Below, in pieces: positions 13,596 through 24,960 of a stretch of DNA of 64,000 nucleotides; position 1 is the first letter of the stretch; each line of letters opens with the position of its first letter. The stretch is taken from contig JAMKCH010011933.1 in assembly GCA_023653785.1 (NCBI GenBank), forward strand, positions 1 to 64,000, in the 5' to 3' direction. The DNA is from Ophioderma brevispina (Eukaryota; Echinodermata; Ophiuroidea; Amphilepidida; Ophiodermatidae). The notes beneath the pieces are model-generated. The model saw only the letters and a list, made by a program, of their open reading frames with translations, did not search any database and was not told where the DNA came from. A program made the position numbers and the translations under genes.

Positions 13596-15030
13596 TAAAA
13601 CATTCGAGGAACTCGACAGTGTCTTTCTTCTGTACGTTTCTTCTTCTTTTTCTTTCTTTCTTCTTCTTTCTTCTTTCTTTCTGTCAAACATGCTAATAAT
13701 CTCGACATGGAACATCCATATGACCAAAACTGGTCACAAGGACAAGTACATGCACAGAAACAATTTTGAATTGACCCGATTGGTGTCAAGTTTTACGAAA
13801 GGGTCAAGGGGTAACAACGTTAACCATGCAAAAAATCTAGGATTAGCTCAAATCTCAAACTCATGCTGTATTTGTATACTTGATCAACACTACAAAAAGT
13901 CAATTATGACTTTGTTATATGACGCATAATTTAGAGGTCAGAGGTAAAATACATCAAATGACGTTACACTACAAATCAATACTCCTTTACAACTTACATA
14001 GATGATAAAGTGACTCATGTATGTGGTACAGTTTGACATCCCCCACAAAAGTTACTTAATGAAATTTGATCAAAGGTCATCTAGGGTCATTAAGGTCAAC
14101 GACCTTTAGTGTGTAAAATGAAAACAAGGTCAAAGAAATCTGTTTATCCCATCATGTAGTAATTGATGAGAGGTCAATAAAAGTCCAATCATGACCCCAT
14201 CACTTGACCCGGTTTAGGGGTCAAAGGTCAAACTACTTCAAATTACGTTACACTTCAATCACTACTTATTTTACAGATTACAAGTATGATCACGGAACTC
14301 ATGTGATTTGGTGCAGCTTTTTTTTTCTTTTTTGTTTCTTTTTTTTAGACAGCCCCACAAAAGTACTTAATAAATTGATCAAGGTCATCTAGGGTCAATA
14401 AGGTCAATGACATTTACTGTGTGTAAAATTTAAAACAAGTTCAAATAGAAAAATTATTTTTTATCCCATCCTGTAGGACTTGATGAGAGGGTCAATAAAA
14501 GTTAATTATGACCCATCACCTGACCCAGGTTTAGGGTCAAAGGCAAAAATACTTCAATTAAGTTACACTTCAAATCACTACTTTTCTACAGATTTACATA
14601 GTATGATCTCGTGGACTCATGTATGTGGGTAGTTTGAACACCCCCTACAAATGTTACTTAAGGAAAACTTTTGATCAAAGGTCATCTAGGGCACAAGGTC
14701 AATGACCGTTACTGTGTGTAAATTAAAACAAGTGCAAATAGAAAAATTCTGTTTGATCCCATTCCTGTAGTACTTGATGAGAAGTCAATAAAATTCAATC
14801 ATGACCCATCACATGACCCATGGTTTAGGGTCAAAGGTCAAAATACTTCAAATTACGTACACTTCAAAATACTACTTCTTTTATAGATTACATAATTGAT
14901 CACGTGTCTCATGTATGTGGTGTAATTGGCATCCCCTACAAAAGTTACTAATTAAATTTTGTCAAGGTCATTGGGGTCAAGAGTTGGACTAAAAAATGCT
15001 ACTTCTACAGGTTCCGGTATGAGTACCCGA
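13596..15030. repeat. Array module B, third copy (four subunits)
   Basis: Begins with a truncated hairpin and pyrimidine tract. Exact DR1 motifs at 14218-14230 and 14828-14840, with damaged versions near 13936 and 14533. A T-rich insertion (about 14318-14350) interrupts the second subunit. Confidence 0.8.
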
Positions 15031-16350
15031 CTGTGTTCAGATATGTAGACAAGATCTAGTTTCTTCTTTCTTCTGTCAACACTTCAACTGAGTCTAGCTC
15101 AGTCATGGTTGGACGTATTCTGACCAGACTTACACCGAATGCCCGCTGAGGCCCATTATGTCACATGACTCTGACCCCTGTCGGGGTCATCTAGGGTACG
15201 GGGTCAAACGTGTCTTTTGATTTAAAAAGTTTTTTTCCGTGCTTTTTTTTTTTTTTTTTGTTACACTCCCTCGGCGCCTACAGATTATACTGCATGGTAA
15301 CGTGACACATGCATATGAAGTAGCTTTAGACCCTTTACAAAAGTATGGGTGAGAGGTCAATCTGGGGTCATTAATGGGTCACTTCGGTCTTATGTGAAAA
15401 AATCTCTCAAAAAATCTTTCAAACATAGCTATCTGCTATATGCAACGTTGCATGGTCACGCCCCCCCATCCCCCTGACTCAACATATGAAGCAGCTTAAG
15501 ACCCTTCACAAACGTTTGTGCTCAGCATGAGGGTCAAAGGTTTAAGGGGGAACTTCCGTCAAAACCAAAAAAATATTCAAAATATTCAAAAAATTTTATC
15601 TCAAAAACCCAAACATAGTACAGTGACTTAATTTCAGATATGCATTCATGTTAACTATGTAGCAAGGTATTTTTATTTTGGAGGTCAAAGGTGTCATTTA
15701 AGTCATTTCCGGTTTTATGTAAATAATTTCAAGATTTTTTATCTCCAGAACTAAGCATAGTAGAGTTTTTTTATTTGTATTGAGGAAAACAAGATTTTTT
15801 TGTGTACCACGGGTTTTTTATAAATCGGGACAAGAGGTCATTAAGGGGTCAAAAGGTCAATTTTGCCCAAAATGTCAAAATAAGACCAAATTGGCTATAT
15901 TCTCAAGCCTATAGCGGACAGATAAAGCCTGTTATTGCTGCAGTGATGTAAACATTAATGGTAAAAGAAGTTCTATGATAGTCTCGAACCCCAAAGGTCA
16001 AAGGTCAAGGTCAAAGGTCAAAATCTACAAACAAGTCCGATTGAGCTGAAATTTGTAGGGATTACTCTCTGTGGCATCTAAATACAGAAACAAGTACGTT
16101 GACCCCATCGTGACCCAGGGCGTCACCTTATAGGGGTGAAAATTCAAATCCCTGACATGCTGGGATGAGTTGAAACTCAACAATACTGATCCTTGTAAAG
16201 TGGTAACACGTAAAAATACATTTAAAAGACATTTGTGACATGTTGGTGAAGTACAGGGTCAAAGGTCAAGGCCACCTCAAGGAGTCATTAAGTGGATCAC
16301 ATTCCATTCCCAATACTGCCCGTCTTGTAAATTAGATCTGTTTCCAGGTC
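15031..16350. repeat. Array module A, fourth copy
   Basis: Head at 15101, tail at 16321. Two low-complexity insertions interrupt it: T-rich at about 15228-15270 and C-rich at about 15459-15475. It contains the strongest DR1 cluster, two consensus motifs back to back at 15995-16020, and another at 16256-16268. Confidence 0.8.
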
Positions 16351-18040
16351 TAGTTCTGTTCTTTCTTCTTTCTTCTTCTGTCAACATGCAGATATCTCAA
16401 GACATTGAACCTCATAATAACCAACTGGTAACAAGGGACAAGTACAAGCACAGTAACTTTTGACATTACCCGATTGGTGTCAAAAGGTTACGATAGGGTC
16501 ACAGGGGTCAAACAACGTAACCATGCAAACAATCTAGAATTAGTTTAAATCTCAAAACTAAACTGCATCTTGTAGGACTTAATCAACACTAACAAAAGTC
16601 CATAGTGACTTTCATCACATGACCCATAGTTTAGGGGTCCAAAGGTCAAAATACTTCAAATTACGTTACACTTCATTTCACTACTCCTCCTACAGACTAA
16701 GCACTGATCGTGGAGTCATGATATGGAATTAGCTTGAGCCCTTTATAAAGTTTATGGGTCAAGAAGTCAATATTGGGTCATCTGGGGTCACAGAGGTCAA
16801 AACATATTTACTTGTGTAAAATTTAAAATAAGGGCAAATAGAAAATCTGTTTAATAATAATTAAAATAATAAATAACATATTATAAATCTGTTTAGCCCA
16901 TCTTATAGAGATTGATGAGCGGTCCATAAAAGTCAATTATAACTCATCACTTGAACCATGGTTTAGGGGTCAAGGTCAAAAACTTCAAATTACGTACACT
17001 TCAAATCACTACTCCTCCTACAGACTAAGCAACCGATCGTGTTAGTCCGCATATGATTAGCTTGAGCCCCTTTAAAAAGATGGGTCAAAGAGGTCAATAG
17101 GGGTCATCTGGGGTAAAAGAGGTCCAAACAGTGTTATGTGTGTAAATTTAAAATAAGGGCAAAAATAGAAAATAGTTTAGCCCATCTTATAGGAATTGAA
17201 GAGCGGTCAATAAAAGTCAATTTTCATGACTTCATACTTGACCATGTTAGGGGTCAAAGGTCAAAATCTTCAAATTACGTTACCACTCAATTCTACTCCT
17301 CTACAGACTAAGAATTGATCGTGTGCGTCATGCCTATGAATAGCTTAGGACCCTTATCAAAAGTTATGGGTCAAGAGGTCAATAGGGGTTCATCTGGGGT
17401 CACAGAGGTCAACATATTTACTGTGTGGTAAAATTTTAAATAAGGGCAAATAGACAAATATGTTTAGCCCATCTTATAGGACTTGAGACGCGGTCAATAA
17501 AAGGCAAATGATGACTTCATCACTTGGCCATGGTTTAGGGGGTAAAAGGTCAAAATACTTCAAAATTACGTTACAATTCAAATCAATATCCTGTCCTACA
17601 GATTTAGCAACCTGATCGTGTAATTCATGCATATGAATTAGCTTGAGCCCCTATACAAAAGTTGCTGGGGCAAGAGGTCAAATGGGGTCATCTGGGGTCA
17701 CAGAGATCAAACATATTTACGTGGTTAAAATTAAAACAAGGTCAAATAGAAAATCTTTTTATCCCACCCTGTAGTACTTGATGAGAGGTCATAAAAGTCA
17801 ATTATGACTCATATATGACCATGGTTTAGGGGTCAAAGGTCAAAATACATCCAACTTATGTTATACTTCAAATCCCTACTCCTTACAGATTACTAGTATG
17901 ATACGTGACTCGTAGTGATGTAGCTTGACTCCCCCACACAAGTTCCTTAATGAAATTTTGATCAAAGGTCATTTGGGGGTCCCCGAGTCCAAGACCTTGA
18001 TTTTCACTAAAAAGCGTCTTCTACAAAGTTCCGGTCTGAG
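16351..18040. repeat. Array module B, last copy (five subunits)
   Basis: DR1 phrase exact at 17251-17263 and 17830-17842, with near-copies at about 16636, 16966 and 17545, giving a ~290-bp period. An AT-rich insertion at about 16852-16893 is bracketed by a repeated AAATCTGTTTA. The module ends with the B tail at about 18010-18040. Confidence 0.8.
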
Positions 18041-18236
18041 TACTCTTTCTGGCAATTCTCCAGTTGGAAAAGGTAAACAATGATAATTCTACAGACTTAT
18101 CCTTAAATTTTAAGCTATTTCCCGCAAATTCAATATTTTGACTCTTCCGGGTGATCCCTGATAGTGTCTTGCTTAATAACTTTGCAATGAAATGAGGACT
18201 GTCAGTTGAAATATTCAAATGTTCATAATACACATA
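18041..18236. other. Junction between array and segmental duplication
   Basis: About 200 bp separate the last B module tail from the start of the duplicated segment. No gene or motif is recognised. Confidence 0.5.
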
Positions 18237-19572
18237 GTCTTTTTTATTTCCTTTGCGCACATTTTAGCGAAAACAATTCGGATCGACCACAATAAACGGG
18301 TAGGGAAAGCCGCTTAAGTTGCGGTGTAGGAGAGTTATTGAAATTACATATACTTTACTTTGTAAATTGGTACACCATAAAATTGCTCTTACAGTAAAGA
18401 GTTTTCGTGTCATTGAGCCAAAACTTCATTTTTAAGTTAAATGTGTGACTTTATTTTGCCAAAAAAAAAAAAATGACAATTTTGTACACTAAACTGATTT
18501 CACCGAATTTTGCGATCGCGTCGTATATCATGACGTCATAGAAGCAAGGTGCTGGAAATTTGTGTGCTTACCTTGGTACTGGATAGCGGAGACCCGTAGC
18601 TATCCATTGATAGCAAAATCGGGTTCAAATGATTCGGTATGGAAAATCTACGGGAGGGTTGCTATGCTACACCCCCGCTGGTTAGAAGTGTTACAAATAT
18701 AGCCTGGCTAGACAAGGGTTAACCCTAGATAAGGCTCGCTAATTGGGTTCAGCTAGCACAGGGTTCGGTCCTGATAATTTAGTGCATATCCGCCATTTTG
18801 GATTTTTGACCAATTTTCCAAGATTCTGTGGATTTCGAAATCAAAGATGATTTTTTTTCTTCAAATTTTGGAGTCTTAAAGTAATCCTTATTCAATTATT
18901 ATTCATATAAAACATGTCAATGGCTTGTCTTTAACTTAATTTTCTTCTGATGACTATTTTTGTGAGCACCTGAAAAGCAATACGCTTTATGGGTGTCATC
19001 TTGGATTTTCAGCCTTTAATTAATTTTCTAGTTTCGTTGCATATTGAAACCATGAACGATATTTAAGCTCCAAAGTAATTTTATATCTCTCATATAATAC
19101 AAGTTAAATGCTTGTCTTCGACTTAGTTTAAATTTTTGAATAAATGATCGCACTGTCTATGTAGACGAAACCCTGTGAGCTTTGTTATCTCAAGATAACG
19201 AAACGTTATCTACAATTAACAGAGCGTGATATGGAAATGACTCCTCCACATGGTCACTGCATCGCATGCACATTGTGAGTCAGAAAATCTGGACCCTATT
19301 TGTGTCCACCATTTTGCATCTTTTAGAAACATATATTTCAATATATGTGATATCATCAGAAAACTTATCTTATTGACTTAAGTTTGCTACGAAGATCATT
19401 CACATGGGTTAGGTATAGACCGAGCTACAGGCTTTTGAATCAAGTATTCAGTTTTGCTACTTGTCCACGAATTCCCCGTTTAAATGCATATGTATGACAG
19501 TCAACGAAACAAATCGATATCCATAATGAAGATGGGGGTATGTCCATATTTATATTAACTTAAGTGGCTTAA

Positions 19573-20372
19573 CACTTAAGTGCCCAAGGGGGGGGGGGTT
19601 CCATAGTACCCAACATTTGATTTTTTTGATTTTGCAATCAAATTTTTCAAGGAATTTTTTGCTAATTGTCTGATTTATGAATACGCTTCTCCTCATACTA
19701 AAAAAATTTAAATCCGCCCACGGCTTCATTAAAATAATTAGGTTGGGTCCCTAGGAACCCCCCCCCCCCCTTGGGCACTAACGGAAGTGAAAAAATCAAG
19801 ATATTTTACTAATTAAAAAAATTAAAGTAATTAAATCTTGGGATTTATTTGCTTACATATATACCTTAGGAGGCAATTAATTAATAATTAATAATAAATA
19901 ATACTTAAATCAAATAACCTTTTATATGCTGATAGCATCAATTTTAATTTTGTCATGACATGCTCTTAACTGTGTAAGTCTATGGGAAAAATAAGGTGAT
20001 TTTAAAGTTTCTGAGAAAAATACAAGATGGTATAAATTTAGCTATATTTTGCAATGATTATTTTAATTGGTTATTCTAGAGTAGATATAATGAGTTATTT
20101 TGGTTCAAAACCTTATATTGGATTTGCTGAGGATGGAAATGTGGGAACCACTCTTTATCGGAGAGTGACATTTTCAATTGCCCATAGGTCATAGGTCAAC
20201 GTTCGGATTTTCATTTTTATTGTGGGTATGTTGTTCTTACGTGACCCCCATTTACTTGGGTTAGTGTCATGATCAAACTCCCATGGGAAAGTGGTTATCT
20301 GGGTTGGGTCCCTAGGAACCCCCCCCCCCCTTGGGCACTAACGGAAGTTTTTTTAGCTTGGGCACTTTAGTG
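19573..20372. mobile_element. 800-bp non-autonomous DNA element with TTAA target duplication
   Basis: TTAA at 19569-19572 and 20373-20376 flanks inverted ends CACTTAAGTGCCCAAG (19573-19588) and CTTGGGCACTTTAGTG (20357-20372), which differ at one position. Subterminal G-run and C-run blocks with GGTCCCTAGGAACC are also inverted (about 19586-19610 against 19740-19770 and 20305-20335). TTAA duplications are typical of the piggyBac and Kolobok superfamilies; the CAC terminus does not decide between them. No transposase is encoded. A DR1 motif AGGTCATAGGTCA lies inside at 20186-20198. Confidence 0.8.
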
Positions 20373-20462
20373 TTAATGATATAAAAGCCAGTGATAATGG
20401 CAGGATTTATTTGAAACGCTTTTAAAATGTTATGACACATTTTGGTCTACAAATAAACACGA

Positions 20463-20631
20463 TACATTTTCCCCCGGGTATTTTTCTACCTCAAAAGGTT
20501 GTCACCGACGTTTATTTCTTCGTATGGTATGTGTCATTCAACTTAAGCATTGTCCCCCGGGCATTTTTCTACCTCAAAAGGTTGTCACCGACGTTTATTT
20601 CTTCGTATGGTATGTTTCATTCAACTCTTCT
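20463..20631. repeat. Two-copy 83-bp tandem duplication
   Basis: CCCCCGGG starts at 20471 and 20554. Each is followed by ATTTTTCTACCTCAAAAGG and TTTATTTCTTCGTATGGTAT with almost no differences. The same pair exists in segmental copy 2 (about 31545-31700), so the tandem duplication predates the segmental one. Confidence 0.85.
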
Positions 20632-21846
20632 AGAAACTGATACATATATTAAGTTACTTTACGCGACTTGAACGCAATAGTAAGAAGTTTATCTTCTCGT
20701 GTGCGAACGCCGATGTCGGGACCTAGATAGCCCTGTGATATAGATTCCCATCGCCCATCTATTGTGTTCTCCCCTGTGTGCTGTACGCATCATTTGTTTC
20801 AGCATTGTACCCACTACCCGATAGCCTCATCTACAAGCTTCAAGGTCTATTCCGTATTTGTTTACGCGCAAGCTAGGACACTAAGATATGGCGGACTCCC
20901 GGTTTTCTTACACTTGACGTCAATTTCATGTGGAATTATTTTAAGAACCAGTAGATCAAACTAAATAAATCTCTATTTTACGCACACTGCGCGTTTCTAA
21001 AATTCAGGATTTTGGTATTGTCGTTAAGAAAGTGACAGTAGGAAATTTTTTTAGGATACGAATTTCTCTCAAATTTCACTGGATCGGTTGTAGACCACCT
21101 ACCGAGAACGTTTCGAAGAGTTATTGGACAAACAGGTGCAAAAGAAAACCGCAAACCTTGTTTTGAACTTGCCTACTTCCGTAATCGTCCCCCATAGAAA
21201 TCCATGTTTTGACTTTCTGTCGTGCACGACAGAAACTACTAAATCATCATCTTATTACATAAAGACCGCGTATTCGGCTTATTCACTTCAGGTGTGATCT
21301 AATACATTGGTAAGCATTCCAAATATGTAAAAAAAAACGGGGTTCGAGAAAACTTGGGGGCGCTTCTTTCTGGAAATCTCATGTCTCTTTAAAGGAATTC
21401 AACTTTGCTTAGCGTTGTGTTTTTGTAGGCATAAATGTGCGGCTAAATTAGCTCTCGCACTGGTAAAGCACTCGCGCGCGTCAGATGTAGTTTTCCTCAT
21501 ATTCCAACAACGTTGAAGCCTCTTTGTATTTCTAAATCATATTGAAATCCACAAATTGTGGTAAGTATTTAAAGGTGCAGCAGGAGTTTTCACTTATAAG
21601 GTGTTCCTAAAAATATCCCCTTCTGAAAGGATTGAGCTGAGAATAATTTCTTTGGGACAAATATTGTTAAATTTCTATTTTCATATTAGAGAGCAAATAC
21701 AAAATTCAGCCTTTAGTGTTCACTTTTAACACATTTTTGGAGCCAAATACAAGGCAAGAAATCTATTGAGTGTCTAATCTGTACAAAATCACTACATGGA
21801 TGCCTCTATTAAATCTCTCGTTACACCTTTAAAGTTTTATACTTAC
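20631..21846. other. Sequence 3' of UGT exon 1, no further exon found
   Basis: This is the expected first intron of unit 3. I find no acceptor followed by a UGT-like reading on the minus strand here. The same sequence is present in segmental copy 2. Confidence 0.5.
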
Positions 21847-22695
21847 ATGGTCGAGACTTTGTGCTGGCCCAGTAGTCAATCCTCCCACCGGCACATAGTT
21901 AGGCATCAAGTGCTTGCTTGGAACTTCCAATGCGAAATGAGTGTTAATAAGATACAGTTCAGCGTTTGGGTGCAATAAAGATTTACTTCTTGGAAGGGCA
22001 GACTGAAATGGAAAAACAAATGCTGAGAGGATATCAGTCATTAACCACGTACAGAGAGAAAGTGCACTGTTGGTTATTCTACCGTCCGTACCTGTTGTAG
22101 GTTCTGGCATGTACGAAAGATCAATAGGTAAATGCTTTTTCAGATAAAATAAACTCGGTTTGCTGAGCACAGGGGAAATAACAACGTAGGGAAGCCCCGT
22201 GTGTTGCCAAAGGTATTGGAGTATTGGGCACCTTAAGACTGCATCAACTAGTGCCAAATCGAAGCTGGATTGTTTTAAGTTCGATAGAAGTTCTGCATCA
22301 TTTAGAATATTTATGCATCCAGGAACTCGTCTTTGTGAACAATCGTAACCAAATAGTTTTAGTGAATTGCCTAAACATGCTGCATTATTTCCTCTCAAAC
22401 ATCCCCGTGACATATCTGTTAAAATATCGTTAAATTTGGCTTTCGTGAAAGTGGGTTCAAAGAATTCAAACTTAAAGGGTTTATCCGACGAGTTCGCGTC
22501 CTCTTCGTACCTCCTGCTTATAAGCATTGTAACGCTATATCCGCGATTGATCAATTCCATTGCAATCTTTGTCATGCAAAAGTAGTGGCTTCCTTCGCCA
22601 TATAGGGGGACAATAAGAATGTTTTTTGCTTGGGTGGTGTGAAAAAAGATCCAGAAAATTGAAAAAATACATGATAACATAATACGATTTACCAT
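21847..22695 (-). CDS. UDP-glycosyltransferase first exon (intact), unit 3
   Basis: This exon encodes the N-terminal, acceptor-binding half of a UGT, a membrane enzyme of the endoplasmic reticulum that transfers a sugar from a UDP-sugar to small lipophilic acceptors. The 849-nt open exon starts at ATG 22695. It has a hydrophobic signal peptide (residues 1-23), a first strand ILIVPLYGEGSHY whose His37 aligns with the catalytic His, and FDLALVDA whose Asp151 aligns with the partner Asp of the catalytic dyad. It ends in VPVGGLTTGPAQSLDH, the usual position of the exon 1/2 junction, with a consensus donor GTAAGT (21846-21841) in phase 0. No exon 2-5 partner lies downstream (below 21841) in the window, so it is either an orphan, or part of a gene whose remaining exons lie beyond the array or are misplaced in the assembly. 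Confidence 0.9.
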
Positions 22696-23235
22696 TTTAT
22701 TGTTTCGATTTCGCGCACTTTCTTCTAACTTACAAAGTTATCGTGTCGCTAACTAGCAAACGTGCTACTTTTCCGCACAAGTCTTCAAGTGATGTGTGTT
22801 TGTGATAACAGTTGTCCAAATAAGATGATTTGAAAGTGATGCTCTTCAATATGGTGTCACTATCTATGCACTTGCGAAATACTGAGGTGAGATTAGAGTC
22901 TTATGATGTAGAGTACCGCAGTCCTTCTGTCGTATTGTGTTCACCATTGTGTGTTAAATGCATCGTTTGTTTAAGCACTATACCCAATAGCTTCGTCTTT
23001 AAGGTCACGGTTTATTCCGTATATGTTTGCGTACAAGCTAGGACACAAGGTTATGGGTGATATGCAGTTCTCTTGCACCGGACTTGAGCAACAAACTGGT
23101 GAAACAGGAGTTTTATAGGATGAATCCATTGCACAATTATACACCGTTGACGCGAATCTGGAAATAAATAATAGAAGATAAATGAAACTGAGTAAGATCT
23201 TTTAAAGTACTTGATATCCGAAATGGAAGGGGGAA
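22696..23235. promoter_or_regulatory. Presumed 5' flank of the intact UGT exon 1
   Basis: The sequence immediately upstream of the minus-strand ATG should contain the promoter and 5' leader. I cannot identify a TATA box or initiator with confidence. Its counterpart upstream of the third exon 1 (53664) is not obviously conserved beyond the first ~100 bp. Confidence 0.3.
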
Positions 23236-23243
23236 GTGCACTT

Positions 23244-23321
23244 GATGATGATGATAATGATGATGACGACAATGATGACGACGACGACGATGAAGATGAC
23301 GACGACGACGACAAGGTTGAC

Positions 23322-23357
<36 letters not shown>

Positions 23358-23375
23358 CATGATCATGATGAATGA
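23244..23375. repeat. (GAT/GAC)n trinucleotide microsatellite
   Basis: Imperfect GAT/GAC triplets run through this interval, with a pure GAT tract near 23320-23356. All six frames give low-complexity Asp, His, Ser, Met or Ile runs; these readings are artefacts of the repeat. Confidence 0.9.
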
Positions 23376-23544
23376 TGGATGCATCGTTTCGTTGCATTAT
23401 CAGTACTATTTTCGGTCAAATTGCAGTTTTCTTTGGGTTTGTCTTAACAGAACTAAAGAAGGAGTTGGGAATTAACAACCAAATATGAAATTGATTTTGA
23501 AAAAAGGCATATTCCAGTTTTGTTTCTGTAATTATCTCATCAAG

Positions 23545-23768
23545 TACAGATGATGATGGATGATGGCTGATGGATGAATGAATGATGATAGATGAATGAT
23601 GATGGATGAATGATGATGGATGATGATGATGGATGGATGATAGATGAATGATGATGGATGAATGGTGATGGGTGAATGATGATGGATGATGACGATGATG
23701 GATGATGATGATGGATGATGATGATGAATGATGATGATGGATGATGATGATGATGATGATGATGATGT
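23545..23768. repeat. GATGAATGAT-type microsatellite
   Basis: Mixture of GATGGATGAATGAT and GATGAT units ending in a pure GAT run at about 23740-23767. The matching position in segmental copy 2 (about 35335-35560) has a strikingly different composition. Confidence 0.88.
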
Positions 23769-23879
23769 TTTTTTTCGTTACATTATCATTGCTATTTTTC
23801 GATCCAAATTGCAGTTTCCTTTGGGTTTGTCTTAACAGAACTAAAGAGGGAGAGAGGAATTATCAACCAAATATAATAT

Positions 23880-24960
23880 TGATTTTGAAAAAAAAGGCCT
23901 GGCTTTGTCTTTAGAGAACGAAGCTATATGTTTTTATGACAAAATAATGAAATTGATTTTTCAATTCTCTTTGTGGGGCCCAATTCCAGTTTCATATTTA
24001 ATTATTTGTATATGTATGACATGGCTTTGCCTTTAAGAGAACGAAGCAATTGAAACAACAATGAAGCGTGTCAATTGAAATGTAATTTGTTTCTGTCATT
24101 ATGTGTGTACATGTTTGCCTAATTCCAGGTTTGTTTTTTGAAATGTAATTAGCGATGTAGTATCAGTATTAATTGAAACAACGAAGCATGTCAATTGAAA
24201 TATAATTAGCGATGTAGTATCAGTATTAGTGTAATCTCCGTTAGCCTGATCTCCGTTTTTCTTAATTATTTGTATATATGTGTGCATGATAAGGTTTTGT
24301 CTTCAGAAAACGAAGCAATATATTTTCTTTTCGTCAGACCTAATTCCAGTTTTGTTTCTTAAAATGTTAGCTATGTAGTATTAGTATTAATGTAAAAAAG
24401 TGTAATTCCAGTTTTTTCGTTTAATTTGTGTACATGTATATGTATGATAAGGCTTTGTCTTAAGATCACGAAGCAATATGTTTTCTATTCGTCAGGCCTA
24501 ATTCGAGTTTTGTTTATGTAATTAGCGACGTGGTATCAGCATTAATTGAAACAATGACGCATGTAATTGAAAATGTTATTAGCGATGTAGTATCAGTATT
24601 AATGTAAACAGCCTAATCCCGGTTTTGTTTCTGCAATTATTTGTGTACAAGTATTTGTATGACAAGGCTCTGTCTTTTGAATGAAGCGATATGCTTTCTT
24701 CGTCAGGCTTAATTCCAGTTTTGTTTCTTGAAATGTAATTAGCGATGTAGTATCAGCAATAATTGAAATAACGACGCATGCCAATTGAAATGCAATTAGT
24801 GTTAGCCATGTAGTCAGTAAAAAGCCTAATTCCAGTTTTGTTTCTGTATTTATTAGTGTACATGTAAACGTATGATAGCAATGAGAACGAAGTATTGTTT
24901 CTATTCGTCAGGCCTAATTGCACTTTTTATTTGAAATGCACTTACTCTAACACATGGGAT
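23880..24960. repeat. Minisatellite-like block upstream of UGT exon 1
   Basis: The phrases AATTCCAGTTTTGTTTCT, GTAATTAGCGATGTAGTATC and CGAAGCAATATG recur five or more times with irregular 90-220 bp spacing (AATTCCAG-type starts near 24121, 24340, 24401, 24710 and 24829). The block is collinear in segmental copy 2 (about 35690-36740). Confidence 0.75.

Larger units (their letters stand above)
7651..17842. promoter_or_regulatory. Set of 15 exact DR1 nuclear-receptor motifs
   Basis: GGGTCAAAGGTCA begins at 7651, 8170, 10551, 10847, 11862, 12285, 13499, 14218, 14828, 16256, 17251 and 17830. The consensus AGGTCAAAGGTCA begins at 12035, 15995 and 16008. In animals this arrangement (direct half-sites, one-base spacer) is the classical target of HNF4, RXR homodimers, PPAR/RXR and COUP-TF. 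The motif presence is read directly. Binding in this organism is inference, because the motifs recur as part of a tandem repeat and could be passive. Confidence 0.6.
5461..18040. repeat. 12.5-kb composite tandem array rich in AGGTCA half-sites
   Basis: The array is built from two related modules. Module A heads share TCAGTCATGGTTTGACGTA (5633, 11177, 12417; variant at 15101) and A tails share GTCTTGTAAATTAGATCTG or close variants (7713, 12349, 13561, 16321). Module B heads share ACATGCTAATATCTC or variants (7917, 9717, 13688, 16385) and B tails share CAAGTTCCGGTCTGAGTAC or variants (about 11040, 15010, 18020). Order: A (internally duplicated), B, non-repeat spacer, B, A, A, B, A, B. Modules are separated by TTCTTTC-type pyrimidine tracts, often next to perfect hairpins. 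The phrases GTCATGCATATGAA, TAGCTTGAG and AGAGGTCAA occur in both modules, so A and B share an ancestral subunit. I see no conserved open frame. Confidence 0.9.

Noticed and set aside
5461..18040. CRISPR-like array
   Set aside because: Units are hundreds of bases long, diverged throughout, with no short constant repeat plus unique spacers, and the DNA is eukaryotic.
23051..23475. Asp-, His-, Ser- and Met-rich open readings on both strands
   Set aside because: They are translations of the GAT/GAC microsatellite; no start context, splice sites or non-repeat coding flank.
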